Assembly (NCBI RefSeq): GCF_000425445.1
Contig: NZ_AUDL01000008.1
Coordinates: forward strand, 62,001 to 126,000
DNA length: 64,000 nt
Direction: 5' to 3'
Source of the DNA: Flavobacterium denitrificans DSM 15936
GTDB taxonomy: Bacteria > Bacteroidota > Bacteroidia > Flavobacteriales > Flavobacteriaceae
Shown here one piece after another: positions 33,543-42,232 of this stretch; the first letter of the stretch is position 1, and each line of letters starts with the position of its first letter. The position numbers and the translations under genes were made by a program. Under the pieces are notes generated by a model that had not been told where the DNA came from, searched no databases, and saw only the letters and a list, made by a program, of their open reading frames with translations.

Positions 33543-35102
33543 ATGAACATCATAACGATCATTATTGGTATTGTAGGAATTGCAGCAGGTTTTGCAATTG
33601 CTAAAATCATCGAGAAAAGCAATATTTCTAATCTAATTAAAAACGCTAAAAAAGAAGCCGCTTCCATTTTGAAAGATGCCAATTTAGAAGCTGAAAATAT
33701 TAAAAAAGATAAAATTCTTCAAGCAAAAGAGCGTTTTATCGAATTAAAATCAGAACACGAACAAGTTATTTTAGCACGTGATAAAAAAGTTGCTGAAGTA
33801 GAAAAACGCGTACGCGATAAAGAATCTCAGGTTTCGAATGAACTTTCGAAAGCTAAAAAAGTGAATGATGATTTTGAAGCTAAAACTCAAGAATACAACA
33901 ACAAAATTGAGCTTTTAGACAAAAAACAAGCTGAAGTTGACAAACTCCACAAAAGCCAATTGCAACAACTTGAGGTAATCTCAGGGCTTTCTGCTGAAGA
34001 AGCAAAAGAACAATTAGTTGAAGGCTTAAAAGCTGAAGCTAAAAGCAAAGCTATGTCTCACATTCAAGATACTATTGAAGAGGCTAAACTTACTGCACAG
34101 CAAGAAGCCAAAAAAATTATTATCAATACAATTCAAAGAGTTGGAACTGAAGAGGCGGTTGAAAACTGCGTTTCTGTTTTCAACATCGAATCTGATGATG
34201 TAAAAGGTAGAATTATTGGACGTGAAGGACGAAATATTAGAGCTTTAGAATCGGCTACTGGTGTAGAAATTATTGTTGATGATACTCCAGAAGCTATCAT
34301 TCTATCTTGTTTCGATCCTGTTAGAAGAGAAATTGCTCGTTTGTCATTACATAAATTGGTTACAGACGGACGTATCCACCCAGCGAGAATTGAAGAGGTT
34401 GTTGCGAAAACAGCAAAACAAATCGATGACGAAATTATCGAAGTCGGTAAACGTACTGTAATCGACTTAGGAATTCACGGTTTACACCCTGAATTAATCA
34501 AAGTTGTGGGAAGAATGAAATACCGTTCATCTTACGGACAAAACTTATTACAGCACTCAAGAGAAGTTTCTAAACTTTGTGGCATCATGGCTGCTGAACT
34601 AGGCTTAAACGTTAAACTAGCAAAAAGAGCTGGTTTATTACACGATATTGGTAAAGTGCCAGATACAGAAAGTGATTTGCCACACGCGCTTTTAGGGATG
34701 CAATGGGCTGAGAAATATGGCGAAAAAGAAGAGGTATGCAACGCCATTGGAGCACACCACGACGAGATTGAAATGAAATCATTATTGTCGCCAATTATTC
34801 AGGTTTGTGATGCGATTTCTGGAGCTCGTCCGGGAGCAAGACGCCAAGTCCTTGATTCATACATTCAGCGTTTGAAAGACCTTGAAGATGTTGCTTACGG
34901 ATTCAGCGGTGTTAAAAATGCTTATGCAATTCAAGCTGGTAGAGAACTTCGCGTAATTGTAGAAAGCGAAAAAGTTTCTGATGATAACGCGGCAAACTTA
35001 TCATTTGAGATTTCACAGAAGATACAAACAGAAATGACTTATCCAGGTCAGGTGAAAGTAACTGTAATTAGAGAAACAAGAGCGGTGAACATTGCAAAGT
35101 AA
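33543..35102 (+). CDS. rny: Ribonuclease Y
   Basis: A 519-residue endoribonuclease that starts mRNA decay at the membrane. It has an N-terminal membrane helix (about 1-20, [19 protein letters not shown]), a long charged coiled coil (about 25-200), a KH RNA-binding domain (about 210-270) with [15 protein letters not shown], and an HD domain with the metal-binding pair in LLHDIGK (near 365) and further HD residues in AHHDEIE. Domain order and length match RNase Y exactly. It follows the 6S RNA and ends at a strong terminator. Regulation is probably constitutive. Confidence 0.95.
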   Translation: MNIITIIIGIVGIAAGFAIAKIIEKSNISNLIKNAKKEAASILKDANLEAENIKKDKILQAKERFIELKSEHEQVILARDKKVAEVEKRVRDKESQVSNELSKAKKVNDDFEAKTQEYNNKIELLDKKQAEVDKLHKSQLQQLEVISGLSAEEAKEQLVEGLKAEAKSKAMSHIQDTIEEAKLTAQQEAKKIIINTIQRVGTEEAVENCVSVFNIESDDVKGRIIGREGRNIRALESATGVEIIVDDTPEAIILSCFDPVRREIARLSLHKLVTDGRIHPARIEEVVAKTAKQIDDEIIEVGKRTVIDLGIHGLHPELIKVVGRMKYRSSYGQNLLQHSREVSKLCGIMAAELGLNVKLAKRAGLLHDIGKVPDTESDLPHALLGMQWAEKYGEKEEVCNAIGAHHDEIEMKSLLSPIIQVCDAISGARPGARRQVLDSYIQRLKDLEDVAYGFSGVKNAYAIQAGRELRVIVESEKVSDDNAANLSFEISQKIQTEMTYPGQVKVTVIRETRAVNIAK

Positions 35103-35120
35103 TTCTCTTTTTAAATAAAC

Positions 35121-35152
35121 AAAAAAGGCTATCTTTCCAGATAGCCTTTTTT
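35121..35152. terminator. Bidirectional terminator of rny
   Basis: The stem AAAAAAGGCTATCT/AGATAGCCTTTTTT can also end the convergent histidine-kinase gene. Confidence 0.9.
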
Positions 35153-35181
35153 GTTTTTATGATCTTATTCGGAAAACGAAA

Positions 35182-36702
35182 TTACAAATCGCCAAATATA
35201 ATTTTAAAACTTGTACCAACTCCTACTTTACTTTCAACACAAATAGTTCCCTTCATTGCTTCGATTTGATTTCGGGTAATATACAAGCCAATTCCACGCG
35301 CATCTTCATGCTTATGGAACGTTTTATACATTCCGAATAAAAGGTCGCCGTGAACTGCCAAATCGATTCCTAGTCCATTATCTGTTATTTTTAATGACTT
35401 ATGCCCTTCTGGCTCAATTGCAAAATCAAAAACAATAAGAGGATCACGATCCGGATGTGCATATTTGATTGCATTAGTCGTAAAATTCAGCAAGACACTT
35501 TCCAGATAAGCCGGATTAAAATTAATGGTCAAGTAGTTTGGAACATTATTTACAATCGTCACATTTTTTCGTTTGTCGTAACCTTTAATTGCTGCAATAG
35601 TTTTTTCAATATATTCACACAATTTCAGTGGCACAACCGCAATATTGATATTGCTTTGGGTTTTTACTATTTGCGTTAAATTCGAAATCGTATCATTCAA
35701 ATCATTCGAAACCGTTCTCAAATGAATTAGCATTTCACTAACGGTCTGCTTGTCAACATCGGCATCAATAAAATCTAATATTGATTTTATATTACCCGCC
35801 TGCGTATTTAAATTATGCGAAACTATATGCGAGAAATTCAGCAAACGGCTGTTTTGATCACTATATAATTTCATTGTTTTTAAAAGCTCAAGCTCTTTTT
35901 CTTTTTGCTGAGAAATATCCGTATGTGTCCCAATAACACGCAAAGGCTTGCCATTTTCATCACGTTTTATAACTTTTCCGCGATCAAGAATCCATTTATA
36001 ATTCCCACTCGATGTCATTACACGATGGTAATTCTCATAATATGGAATCTTGTTATCAAAATGTTCATGAATATCGGAGTAATATTTCGGAAGATCATCT
36101 GGATGAACAATTTTATCCCAACGTTCTGGATCGTCAAAAACATCTGTCGATTCTAATTCTAATATTTTAAGCGAAAGCGAAGAATAGAAAACTTGATTGG
36201 TTACCATATCCCAATCCCAAACTCCAACTGTTGAAGCATCTAAGGCAAATTGAAAACGCTCTTCAGAAATACGAAGCCTCTCTTCTTTATCTTTTAAATC
36301 AGTAATATCTGAAACATGCCCGTAAAATATAACACTATCATCTGGAGATAATTCAGTTTTTGAAGACACTTTAAACCAACGAAGTCCTTTTTTGGGCAAA
36401 ACAGCTCTAAACTCTACTTCCCATGGCTTGATTTCTTTTCTCGCTTTTACTAATGATTGGAAAAACAAATCTCTGTCTTGCGGAAAAATTCGTTCGTAAA
36501 CAATTAATTTGATATCATTTGTAAAATCCTTAGCAGAAATCTCGAAAATATCATCAGCAGATTTGCTGACCAGTGGAAAAGAATAGTTGTTGTTGTTATC
36601 GATTACAAATTGAAAAAGCAAATCGGGCATTTCAGCCAATAATTTTTTATAAAAATTATTCACTTCCAAGCAATCTTCACTTCCATATAAATCAAAAATC
36701 AT
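35182..36702 (-). CDS. PAS-domain sensor histidine kinase
   Basis: A 506-residue cytosolic sensor kinase with no membrane helix. Two or more PAS domains (about 20-125 and 140-260) are visible; the second contains FALDASTVGVWDWDM, HPDDLPKYY and YHRVMTSSGNYKWI-LDRG and ends with GTHTDISQQKEKE, a PAC motif. The H-box is FSHIVSHNLNT (phospho-acceptor His in SHNL, near 290). The ATP-binding domain has NFTTNAIKYAH (N-box), DNGLGID (G1) and ARGIGLYITRNQIEAMKG (G2). No response-regulator gene is adjacent, so it is an orphan kinase. The ATG at 36702 is preferred to a TTG six codons upstream. The signal sensed is unknown. Confidence 0.87.
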   Translation of the reverse strand: MIFDLYGSEDCLEVNNFYKKLLAEMPDLLFQFVIDNNNNYSFPLVSKSADDIFEISAKDFTNDIKLIVYERIFPQDRDLFFQSLVKARKEIKPWEVEFRAVLPKKGLRWFKVSSKTELSPDDSVIFYGHVSDITDLKDKEERLRISEERFQFALDASTVGVWDWDMVTNQVFYSSLSLKILELESTDVFDDPERWDKIVHPDDLPKYYSDIHEHFDNKIPYYENYHRVMTSSGNYKWILDRGKVIKRDENGKPLRVIGTHTDISQQKEKELELLKTMKLYSDQNSRLLNFSHIVSHNLNTQAGNIKSILDFIDADVDKQTVSEMLIHLRTVSNDLNDTISNLTQIVKTQSNINIAVVPLKLCEYIEKTIAAIKGYDKRKNVTIVNNVPNYLTINFNPAYLESVLLNFTTNAIKYAHPDRDPLIVFDFAIEPEGHKSLKITDNGLGIDLAVHGDLLFGMYKTFHKHEDARGIGLYITRNQIEAMKGTICVESKVGVGTSFKIIFGDL

Positions 36703-36843
36703 ATAATAACATTTATGCAAATCAGGCTAATTTTGCCTCTTAAATCTAAAAACGTGCAGTTCGTCGATTTTATTTGCTTTTAGTAGAAATTATCATACAA
36801 GATATTAATTTTTGAAATAAAAATTAACTCTGAAACAAAAAAA

Positions 36844-37740
36844 TTACTTTCTAGGATGGAAAGAATGCATGACTTCTTTTAAAAAACTTCGATCTAAATG
36901 CACATAAATTTCGGTTGTCGTGATGGATTCGTGACCGAGCATTAATTGAATGGATCTCAAATCGGCACCGTTTTCTAAAAGATGTGTTGCAAAGGAATGA
37001 CGAAGCGTATGCGGGCTAATTTTTTTGTGCAATCCGATTCTAACAGCCAAATCTTTAATAATCGTAAAAATCATGGCACGAGTAAGCTGATTCCCTCTTC
37101 GGTTTAAAAACAATGTATCTTCATGGCCTTTTTTGATATTAAGATCAGGGCGCACTTCATCTTTATAAATCTCAATATATTTTTTGGTTAATTTTCCGAT
37201 TGGCACAAAACGTTCTTTGTTGCCTTTTCCTGTAATTTTTATGAATCCTTCATCAAAATACAAATCAGATATTTTTAGTGTTGTTAATTCTGAAACCCGC
37301 AAACCACAGCCATACAAAGTTTCGAGTATTGCTCTATTGCGTTCACCTTCATTCGAACTCAAATCAATTGCGGCGATTAAAGCATCAATTTCGTCAACAG
37401 ATAAAGTATCGGGCAATTTTCTACCTGTTTTGGGACTTTCAATTAACTCCAAAGGATTATCATTTCTGTAATCTTCAAAAATCAAATAATTGAAAAAGCT
37501 TTTTAAACCTGAAATTATTCTTGCTTGTGAACGTGGATTTACTTCTTTTGCTACCGAATAAATAAATTGTTGCAACGTTTCATCAGAAATTTTAATTGGA
37601 GTCACATCGATTTTATTTTGCTCTAGAAAAAGGCATAACCGCTCAATATCAAAACCGTAGTTTTCAATTGTATTTTTAGACAAACCCCTCTCAATTCGCA
37701 AATACGATTGATAATCTTTTATATATCTGTTCCAGTTCAT
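36844..37740 (-). CDS. xerD: Tyrosine recombinase XerD
   Basis: A 298-residue site-specific recombinase. The catalytic residues are all visible: Arg148 in GCGLRVSELT, Lys172 in GKGNKERFVP, His244 and Arg247 in HTLRHSF, His270 in LGHESITTT, and the nucleophile Tyr279 in EIYVHLD. The N-terminal SAM-like domain opens with YIKDYQSYLRIERGLS. Together with XerC it resolves chromosome dimers at the dif site near the terminus. Length, completeness and the lack of mobile-element neighbours fit the housekeeping enzyme and not a phage integrase. No dif-like 28-mer is visible nearby. In relatives xerD often lies next to aroQ; here aroQ is 3.8 kb away, with the outer-membrane gene cluster between. Confidence 0.92.
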   Translation of the reverse strand: MNWNRYIKDYQSYLRIERGLSKNTIENYGFDIERLCLFLEQNKIDVTPIKISDETLQQFIYSVAKEVNPRSQARIISGLKSFFNYLIFEDYRNDNPLELIESPKTGRKLPDTLSVDEIDALIAAIDLSSNEGERNRAILETLYGCGLRVSELTTLKISDLYFDEGFIKITGKGNKERFVPIGKLTKKYIEIYKDEVRPDLNIKKGHEDTLFLNRRGNQLTRAMIFTIIKDLAVRIGLHKKISPHTLRHSFATHLLENGADLRSIQLMLGHESITTTEIYVHLDRSFLKEVMHSFHPRK

Positions 37741-37772
37741 AATTACAAAGTAAACACTTTTTAGATATAAAA

Positions 37773-37798
37773 AAACCTTCCTGAATTTAGGAAGGTTT
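37773..37798 (-). terminator. Terminator of the first barrel gene
   Basis: The minus-strand stem AAACCTTCCT/AGGAAGGTTT is followed by a T-run. Confidence 0.87.
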
Positions 37799-37822
37799 AA
37801 ATATTTATGATGTTTTCTTAAA

Positions 37823-38431
37823 TTAGAATTTGTACCCTACAGATAATGAAAAAACACCGTTGTGAGCTTTAACATAATCTGCTGCTTCGCCATCAATCAT
37901 ATTAGACAATCCAATATTATAACGAGCACCTGCTGAAAATTTATCTGTGAAATCATATCCTGCACCCAAATTAAGCCCAAAATCAACTGATTTAAAACTA
38001 TCTTTCACATCCTCTTCTGCAGAATTTCCTAGCACTGTCGCTTCAGCTTTTGCACTAACTAGAAATCCAATTTGAGGACCAGCTTCAACATTAAATTTAT
38101 CAACAATATAATATTTTGCCATAATAGGCAAATTAATGTAAGCTAATTTATAATCGATTTCAGCATCATATACATTACCTTCATATTCAAATTCTCCTTT
38201 TTCCTTTGCTCCTTGTGTTGAATATAAAAGCTCAGGCTGAACAGCAAATTTTTCAGAAAGTTTTATTTCAGCAAAACCCCCAACATGAAAACCAACTTTC
38301 GACGATGGATCTTCAATATCACCGGTTAAAGTAGAAAGGTTCATACCTCCTTTTATTCCAAATTTAGCATCTTGAGCGTTAGCAAATCCAAATGCCATAA
38401 TTGCAGCTACAGATAAAATAATTTTTTTCAT
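37823..38431 (-). CDS. Outer-membrane beta-barrel protein, paralogue 1
   Basis: A 202-residue porin-family protein with a signal peptide (MKKIILSVAAIMAFGFANAQ) and an eight-strand type barrel typical of OMP_b-brl_2 proteins. It starts KFGIKGGMNLSTLTGD, has alternating strands with AEIKLSEKFAVQPELLY, the motif VEAGPQIGFLVSAKA near the middle, and ends GVFSLSVGYKF with the terminal Phe needed for barrel insertion. No specific function is known for this family. The signal peptide is nearly identical to that of the next gene, showing recent duplication. It has its own terminator, so it is probably a single-gene unit. Compared with its neighbour it carries an extra loop (EFEYEGNVYDAE and AEATVLGNSAEED). 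Confidence 0.82.
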   Translation of the reverse strand: MKKIILSVAAIMAFGFANAQDAKFGIKGGMNLSTLTGDIEDPSSKVGFHVGGFAEIKLSEKFAVQPELLYSTQGAKEKGEFEYEGNVYDAEIDYKLAYINLPIMAKYYIVDKFNVEAGPQIGFLVSAKAEATVLGNSAEEDVKDSFKSVDFGLNLGAGYDFTDKFSAGARYNIGLSNMIDGEAADYVKAHNGVFSLSVGYKF

Positions 38432-38470
38432 TCTTTGTTTTTATTTTTGGTTATTAAATTTCATGCAAAA

Positions 38471-38493
38471 GCCTTCCGCGATCAACGAAAGGC
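38471..38493 (-). terminator. Terminator of the second barrel gene
   Basis: The minus-strand stem GCCTTTCG/CGGAAGGC is followed by TTTTG. It is weaker than its neighbours. Confidence 0.65.
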
Positions 38494-38517
38494 TAAGCTG
38501 TATTTTTTATGTCTTTA

Positions 38518-39075
38518 TTAGAATTTATATCCTACAGATACTGAGAATACACCATTATTAGTTTTAAAATCAGCTTCCTCTGGAAGATCAGCAATATTTG
38601 ACAAACCTACATTATAACGAACTCCAGCGAAAAAGTGCTCGGTAATATCATAACCTGCTCCAAAATTAAGACCAAAATCTACACTTTTAAAAGAGTCTTT
38701 AATATCCTCCCCTTCATTTTTTGCAGATAATAAAAATCCGATTTGTGGGCCAGCTTCAAGGCTTAACTTATTTATAACATAATATTTAGCCATAATTGGA
38801 ACATTCAAATAAGAAAGCTCCAACATTGAGTCAAAACCATCTTCACTAAAATCTGCTCCTTGACCAGAGAACAATACCTCAGGCTGCACTGCAAATTTAT
38901 CATTTACTTTAATTTCAGCTAAAGCGCCAACGTGAAAGCTTGTTACGCCGTCGCCATCTAAATCACCTCCAAGATTAGCAAAGTTCAAACCTCCTTTTAC
39001 TCCAAATTTAACATCTTGTGCATTCGCAAATCCAAATGCCATAATTGCAACCGCAGATAAAATAATTTTTTTCAT
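38518..39075 (-). CDS. Outer-membrane beta-barrel protein, paralogue 2
   Basis: A 185-residue close relative of the preceding protein. The signal peptide (MKKIILSAVAIMAFGFANAQ) is followed by KFGVKGGLNFANLGGD, the conserved mid-barrel LEAGPQIGFLLSAKNEGEDIKDSFKSVDFG, and FFAGVRYNVGLSNIADL; it ends FSVSVGYKF. It is shorter in the loops than paralogue 1 but identical across long strand segments, so the pair is a recent tandem duplication. An acidic loop (LDGDGVTSF) could bind metal, which is only a guess. It is a single-gene unit with its own terminator. Confidence 0.82.
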   Translation of the reverse strand: MKKIILSAVAIMAFGFANAQDVKFGVKGGLNFANLGGDLDGDGVTSFHVGALAEIKVNDKFAVQPEVLFSGQGADFSEDGFDSMLELSYLNVPIMAKYYVINKLSLEAGPQIGFLLSAKNEGEDIKDSFKSVDFGLNFGAGYDITEHFFAGVRYNVGLSNIADLPEEADFKTNNGVFSVSVGYKF

Positions 39076-39319
39076 TCTTTTGATTTTTTTGTTTGGTTAA
39101 ATTTAATGAGTCAAATATAGGAGCACCATAATCAAAAACATTACGGAAAAGCGTAAAAACAAAATTATTTGATGATTTTTTAAAAATTTGATTAAAGTAC
39201 AACCCAATACTCCAATTACATTATTGCAAAGGCAGTCAAAATATTTCCTTTAATCTTTTCATTTTTTATTTAATCAAATTGATTGACAACAAAAAAACAA
39301 TAATATACGAGCAAAAAAA

Positions 39320-39342
39320 AAGCCTCCATACAAGGAGGCTTT
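39320..39342 (-). terminator. Terminator of the third barrel gene
   Basis: The minus-strand stem AAGCCTCC/GGAGGCTT is followed by a run of nine T's. Confidence 0.87.
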
Positions 39343-39356
39343 AAAAATGTTTTTTT

Positions 39357-39938
39357 TTATTTATTGAATTTATAAGCTAAAGTCAAAGCAAAAACACTAT
39401 TTTTTGGGCTGTCGTAGTACTCATCAATATCGTCAACATCATAATCAGCAATGTTAGACAAACCAACTGTATAGCGAATTCCAGCTGAGAAATTATCTGT
39501 AAAATTGTAACCAACTCCAAAGTTAAAACCTGTATCAACAGATTTAAAATTATCTTTTACATCATCTCCTTCATTTTTAGCAGAAACTAAAAATCCAAGT
39601 TGTGGACCTGCTTCAGCAGTAAATTGTTTTGTGATATAAAATTTCGCTAAAACCGGAACATTGATATAATTCAATTTAATATCTGAATCAGCGTTTCCAA
39701 ATTCAATTCTTGCTCCTTGTGCAGAAAACAAAACCTCTGGTTGGATTGATAATCTGTCAATAATTTTAATCTCAGCAAAACCTCCAATTTGATAACCAAC
39801 TAAAGATTTGGTGTCCCAATAATCTCCACCAGCAAAACTTGTAATATTTAAACCTCCTTTTATTCCAAATCTTGTTTCCTGAGCATTACCAAATGCAAAA
39901 GCCATTAGTGCAATGGCAGATAAAATAAGTTTTTTCAT
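39357..39938 (-). CDS. Outer-membrane beta-barrel protein, paralogue 3
   Basis: A 193-residue member of the same family. The signal peptide ends FAFGNAQ. The mid-barrel motif TAEAGPQLGFLVSAKNEGDDVKDNFKSVD is nearly that of paralogue 2, showing common origin, while the N-terminal part (FGIKGGLNITSFAGGDYWD) and the acidic loop DYDVDDIDEYYDSP near the end differ. It ends FALTLAYKFNK, two residues beyond the usual terminal Phe, so the insertion signal is slightly unusual. Function is unknown. It is divergent enough from paralogues 1-2 to be an older duplicate. About 280 bases upstream of paralogue 2's start separate it from that gene; they hold only its terminator and AT-rich sequence. Confidence 0.8.
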   Translation of the reverse strand: MKKLILSAIALMAFAFGNAQETRFGIKGGLNITSFAGGDYWDTKSLVGYQIGGFAEIKIIDRLSIQPEVLFSAQGARIEFGNADSDIKLNYINVPVLAKFYITKQFTAEAGPQLGFLVSAKNEGDDVKDNFKSVDTGFNFGVGYNFTDNFSAGIRYTVGLSNIADYDVDDIDEYYDSPKNSVFALTLAYKFNK

Positions 39939-40043
39939 TCTAATTTATTTTGGGTTAAAATTTAATGAATCAAATATAAAATTATCCCTACTAAAAACAA
40001 ATTAGATTTTTAACAAATAAATTAGTACTGTAACAAAAAAAAA

Positions 40044-40069
40044 GGCCCTGCTCAAAATTGAGGAAGGCC
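40044..40069 (-). terminator. Terminator of the fourth barrel gene
   Basis: An imperfect stem GGCC...CTC/GAG...GGCC is followed by a long T-run on the minus strand. Confidence 0.65.
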
Positions 40070-40096
40070 AACAAAAACTAACTAAATGTTTTTTGT

Positions 40097-40600
40097 TTAA
40101 AAATGTAATGCGAATCCAATGTTAAACTGTAGGAAACTTTTATAATAATCATCATTCATAGAAATATTATAACGAAGACCAGGCTCAACAGAAACATTTT
40201 TTGCTACAAACCAAGCATATCCACCTTGCAAACCTATATAAGAAGGATTTTTATCAACATCTTTTATAGTTGCTCCTGTGTAAGAAGCTTCAAGCGGAAA
40301 TTTATCCAATAAATAATATTTTGCTCCAACTTTATAAGAGAAAACATTGCTATCGCCATCATCACCATATCCTAATCCTAATTTAACAGCTAAATTATCT
40401 GCCACAAAATAACCTCCTTCAGCACCAATATTCCAAGATGTATCTCCATCTCTTGACATCAAACTAAAAGCGGTATTACCTGTTCCCGCTCCAAAAGCGG
40501 TATTAGCTTCAATTAACCATTTCCCTTTTGCTGTTTGTTCTTGTGCATTTGCAAAACCGAATGTCATAACTGCAATAGCAGCCAAAATAACTTTTTTCAT
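40097..40600 (-). CDS. Outer-membrane beta-barrel protein, distinct subfamily
   Basis: A 167-residue barrel protein with a signal peptide almost like its neighbours (MKKVILAAIAVMTFGFANAQ) but a different barrel. It lacks the VEAGPQIGFL motif and has WNIGAEGGYFVADNLAVKLGLGY, KVGAKYYLLDKFPLEASY and VEPGLRYNIS instead, resembling OmpW/OmpX-like eight-strand barrels. The terminal residue is Phe. Sharing only the signal peptide suggests either strong conservation of that segment or exchange of 5' ends between tandem genes. It is a single-gene unit with its own terminator. Its role may be general surface properties or a small-molecule pore. Confidence 0.78.
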   Translation of the reverse strand: MKKVILAAIAVMTFGFANAQEQTAKGKWLIEANTAFGAGTGNTAFSLMSRDGDTSWNIGAEGGYFVADNLAVKLGLGYGDDGDSNVFSYKVGAKYYLLDKFPLEASYTGATIKDVDKNPSYIGLQGGYAWFVAKNVSVEPGLRYNISMNDDYYKSFLQFNIGFALHF

Positions 40601-40871
40601 AATATATTTTTTTAATTACGAAGACGAAAGTAAAAATATGCTTACTAAAAAAAATCCTCTCTAAGGTCAAAAAATAATAAAATAAGACAGAATTAAGCTA
40701 CAATTAAACAACTGGAAACCAAGGAATTAACATAAATACTCAGAAAATCATCCACATAAAAGTGAGAATTTTAATAATATTATAATCTTGGATATAAAAC
40801 AATAAATTATAATTAATGTAGTTTTGATCTATATAAAATAAATAAAATACCAATTTTTAAAATCATTTTTT

Positions 40872-41429
40872 ATGAAGAAATTACTTTTAGCAGCTGTATT
40901 GTTCCTTGCAACATCAACTGCAATACACGCACAATTATTAAAAATCGGGGTAAAAGCTGGGGTTAACTTTGCAAGCCAAACAGGAGACTTTCCAGAATCA
41001 ATTGACAAGGAAGGAATAACAAGCTATCATGCTGGTTTAGTTGCGGAAGTGAAATTATTGGAAAAATTTTCTATTCAGCCAGAGCTTTTATATTCTACTA
41101 CTGGTGCGTCATATAAATTCGACGATGTTAGTGAAGATATTAAAAACGAATTAGGCTATATCTCGATTCCAGTTATGGCTAAATTTTATTTAAACAAAAC
41201 ATTTAGTTTAGAAGTGGGTCCACAGGCCTCTTTCTTAGTTAGTCAAAGAAATGATTTTGATATTGAGGATGCTGAAACATTCGAATTTGGTGTTAATGCA
41301 GGTTTAGGAGTAAAACTTACTGAAAACATCTTTTTACAAGGCCGTTATGGTTTAGGTTTGACAGAAGCTTCAAAAAATGCTGACATTAAAAATTCAGTAT
41401 TCCAAATTTCTGCTGGATTCATGTTCTAA
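40872..41429 (+). CDS. Outer-membrane beta-barrel protein, paralogue 4 (opposite strand)
   Basis: A 185-residue member of the same family as the three on the other strand. It has a signal peptide ending AIHAQ, then KIGVKAGVNFASQTGDF, SIQPELLYSTTGASYKF, SLEVGPQASFLVSQRN and ISAGFMF at the end. Identity to the others is clear but lower, so it is an older copy that also inverted. It ends in a strong terminator. The 271-base divergent gap before it, shared with the gene at 40097, is very AT-rich and shows no clear TAnnTTTG box on either strand. Confidence 0.8.
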   Translation: MKKLLLAAVLFLATSTAIHAQLLKIGVKAGVNFASQTGDFPESIDKEGITSYHAGLVAEVKLLEKFSIQPELLYSTTGASYKFDDVSEDIKNELGYISIPVMAKFYLNKTFSLEVGPQASFLVSQRNDFDIEDAETFEFGVNAGLGVKLTENIFLQGRYGLGLTEASKNADIKNSVFQISAGFMF

Positions 41430-41453
41430 AAATAATATCACATACTTTTATAA

Positions 41454-41487
41454 AAACCGTTCTATTTATTTAGAGCGGTTTTTTTAT
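41454..41487 (+). terminator. Terminator of the plus-strand barrel gene
   Basis: The stem AAAACCGTTCTA/TAGAGCGGTTTT is followed by a T-run. Confidence 0.85.
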
Positions 41488-41557
41488 TTTTACATGCTTG
41501 TGAATTGTTTTCTGTAAAATGTAAAATGATTCAATACTTTAATTTAACTAAACACTT

Positions 41558-41971
41558 ATGAAAATCTGCATTATCAATGGACCCAATTTGAATCTTTTAG
41601 GAAAAAGAGAACCCGAAGTTTATGGAAGCCAAACTTTTGAAGATTATTTTGATACGTTGAAATCAAAATTTCCAAATATTGAACTTTCCTATTATCAAAG
41701 CAATATTGAAGGCGAACTGATTGGCAAAATTCAAGAATGCGGTTTTACCTTTGACGGAATTATTTTAAATGCTGGTGCTTATACGCATACATCAATTGGT
41801 TTAGGAGATGCAATGAAAGCCGTTACAACTCCTGTTATTGAAGTTCATATTTCAAATACTTATGCACGTGAAAGCTTCAGACATCAATCTTATTTATCTG
41901 GAAATGCAAAAGGAGTAATTTTAGGTTTCGGACTTAAAAGCTATGAATTGGCAATTCAATCTTTTTTATAA
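41558..41971 (+). CDS. aroQ: Type II 3-dehydroquinate dehydratase
   Basis: A 137-residue shikimate-pathway enzyme that dehydrates 3-dehydroquinate. It opens with the family signature INGPNLNLLGKREPEVYG, which includes the catalytic Arg and the Tyr in VYGS (near 22). It continues with LNAGAYTHTSIGLGDA (catalytic Asn/His region) and EVHISN...REXFRHQS, where the second His and Arg complete the active site. Length is slightly below the usual 145-150 residues because the C-terminus is short. It is cytosolic, forming a dodecamer in relatives. It is monocistronic, followed by an inverted-repeat element. Confidence 0.95.
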   Translation: MKICIINGPNLNLLGKREPEVYGSQTFEDYFDTLKSKFPNIELSYYQSNIEGELIGKIQECGFTFDGIILNAGAYTHTSIGLGDAMKAVTTPVIEVHISNTYARESFRHQSYLSGNAKGVILGFGLKSYELAIQSFL

Positions 41972-41991
41972 AGTATCGAATTTAAATTTTC

Positions 41992-42099
41992 TCTCGCAGA
42001 TTTTGCAGATCAAGCGGATCTTGCTGGCGCTTAAAATATTTTCAAAGATTTAAATCTGATAGAATAAAAAAATCTGCACAATTTGCTAAATCTGCGAGA
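41992..42099. repeat. Inverted-repeat element with period-9 arms (CGCAGATTT type)
   Basis: The left arm 41992-42020 and the reverse complement of the right arm 42071-42099 agree at 22 of 29 positions, with the outer 12 identical (TCTCGCAGATTT). Both arms contain CGCAGATTT-like units at 9-base spacing. It lies between aroQ and the DUF5686 gene, with no frame inside. Confidence 0.72.
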
Positions 42100-42232
42100 A
42101 ACATTTTTTTATCTATCAGTTTTTACAATCAATTTAGATTGCAAATTCACTTCGAAACGTCTTTCACAATTTAACAAATTATTAATAGGCTCAGATTCAA
42201 CTTATTCTATTTTTGTAGGATAAACCACTTAC

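Noticed and set aside
36844..37740. Tyrosine recombinase as a sign of a prophage or integrative element
   Set aside because: Sequence and length fit the housekeeping XerD; no phage, att-like repeat or mobile gene is adjacent.
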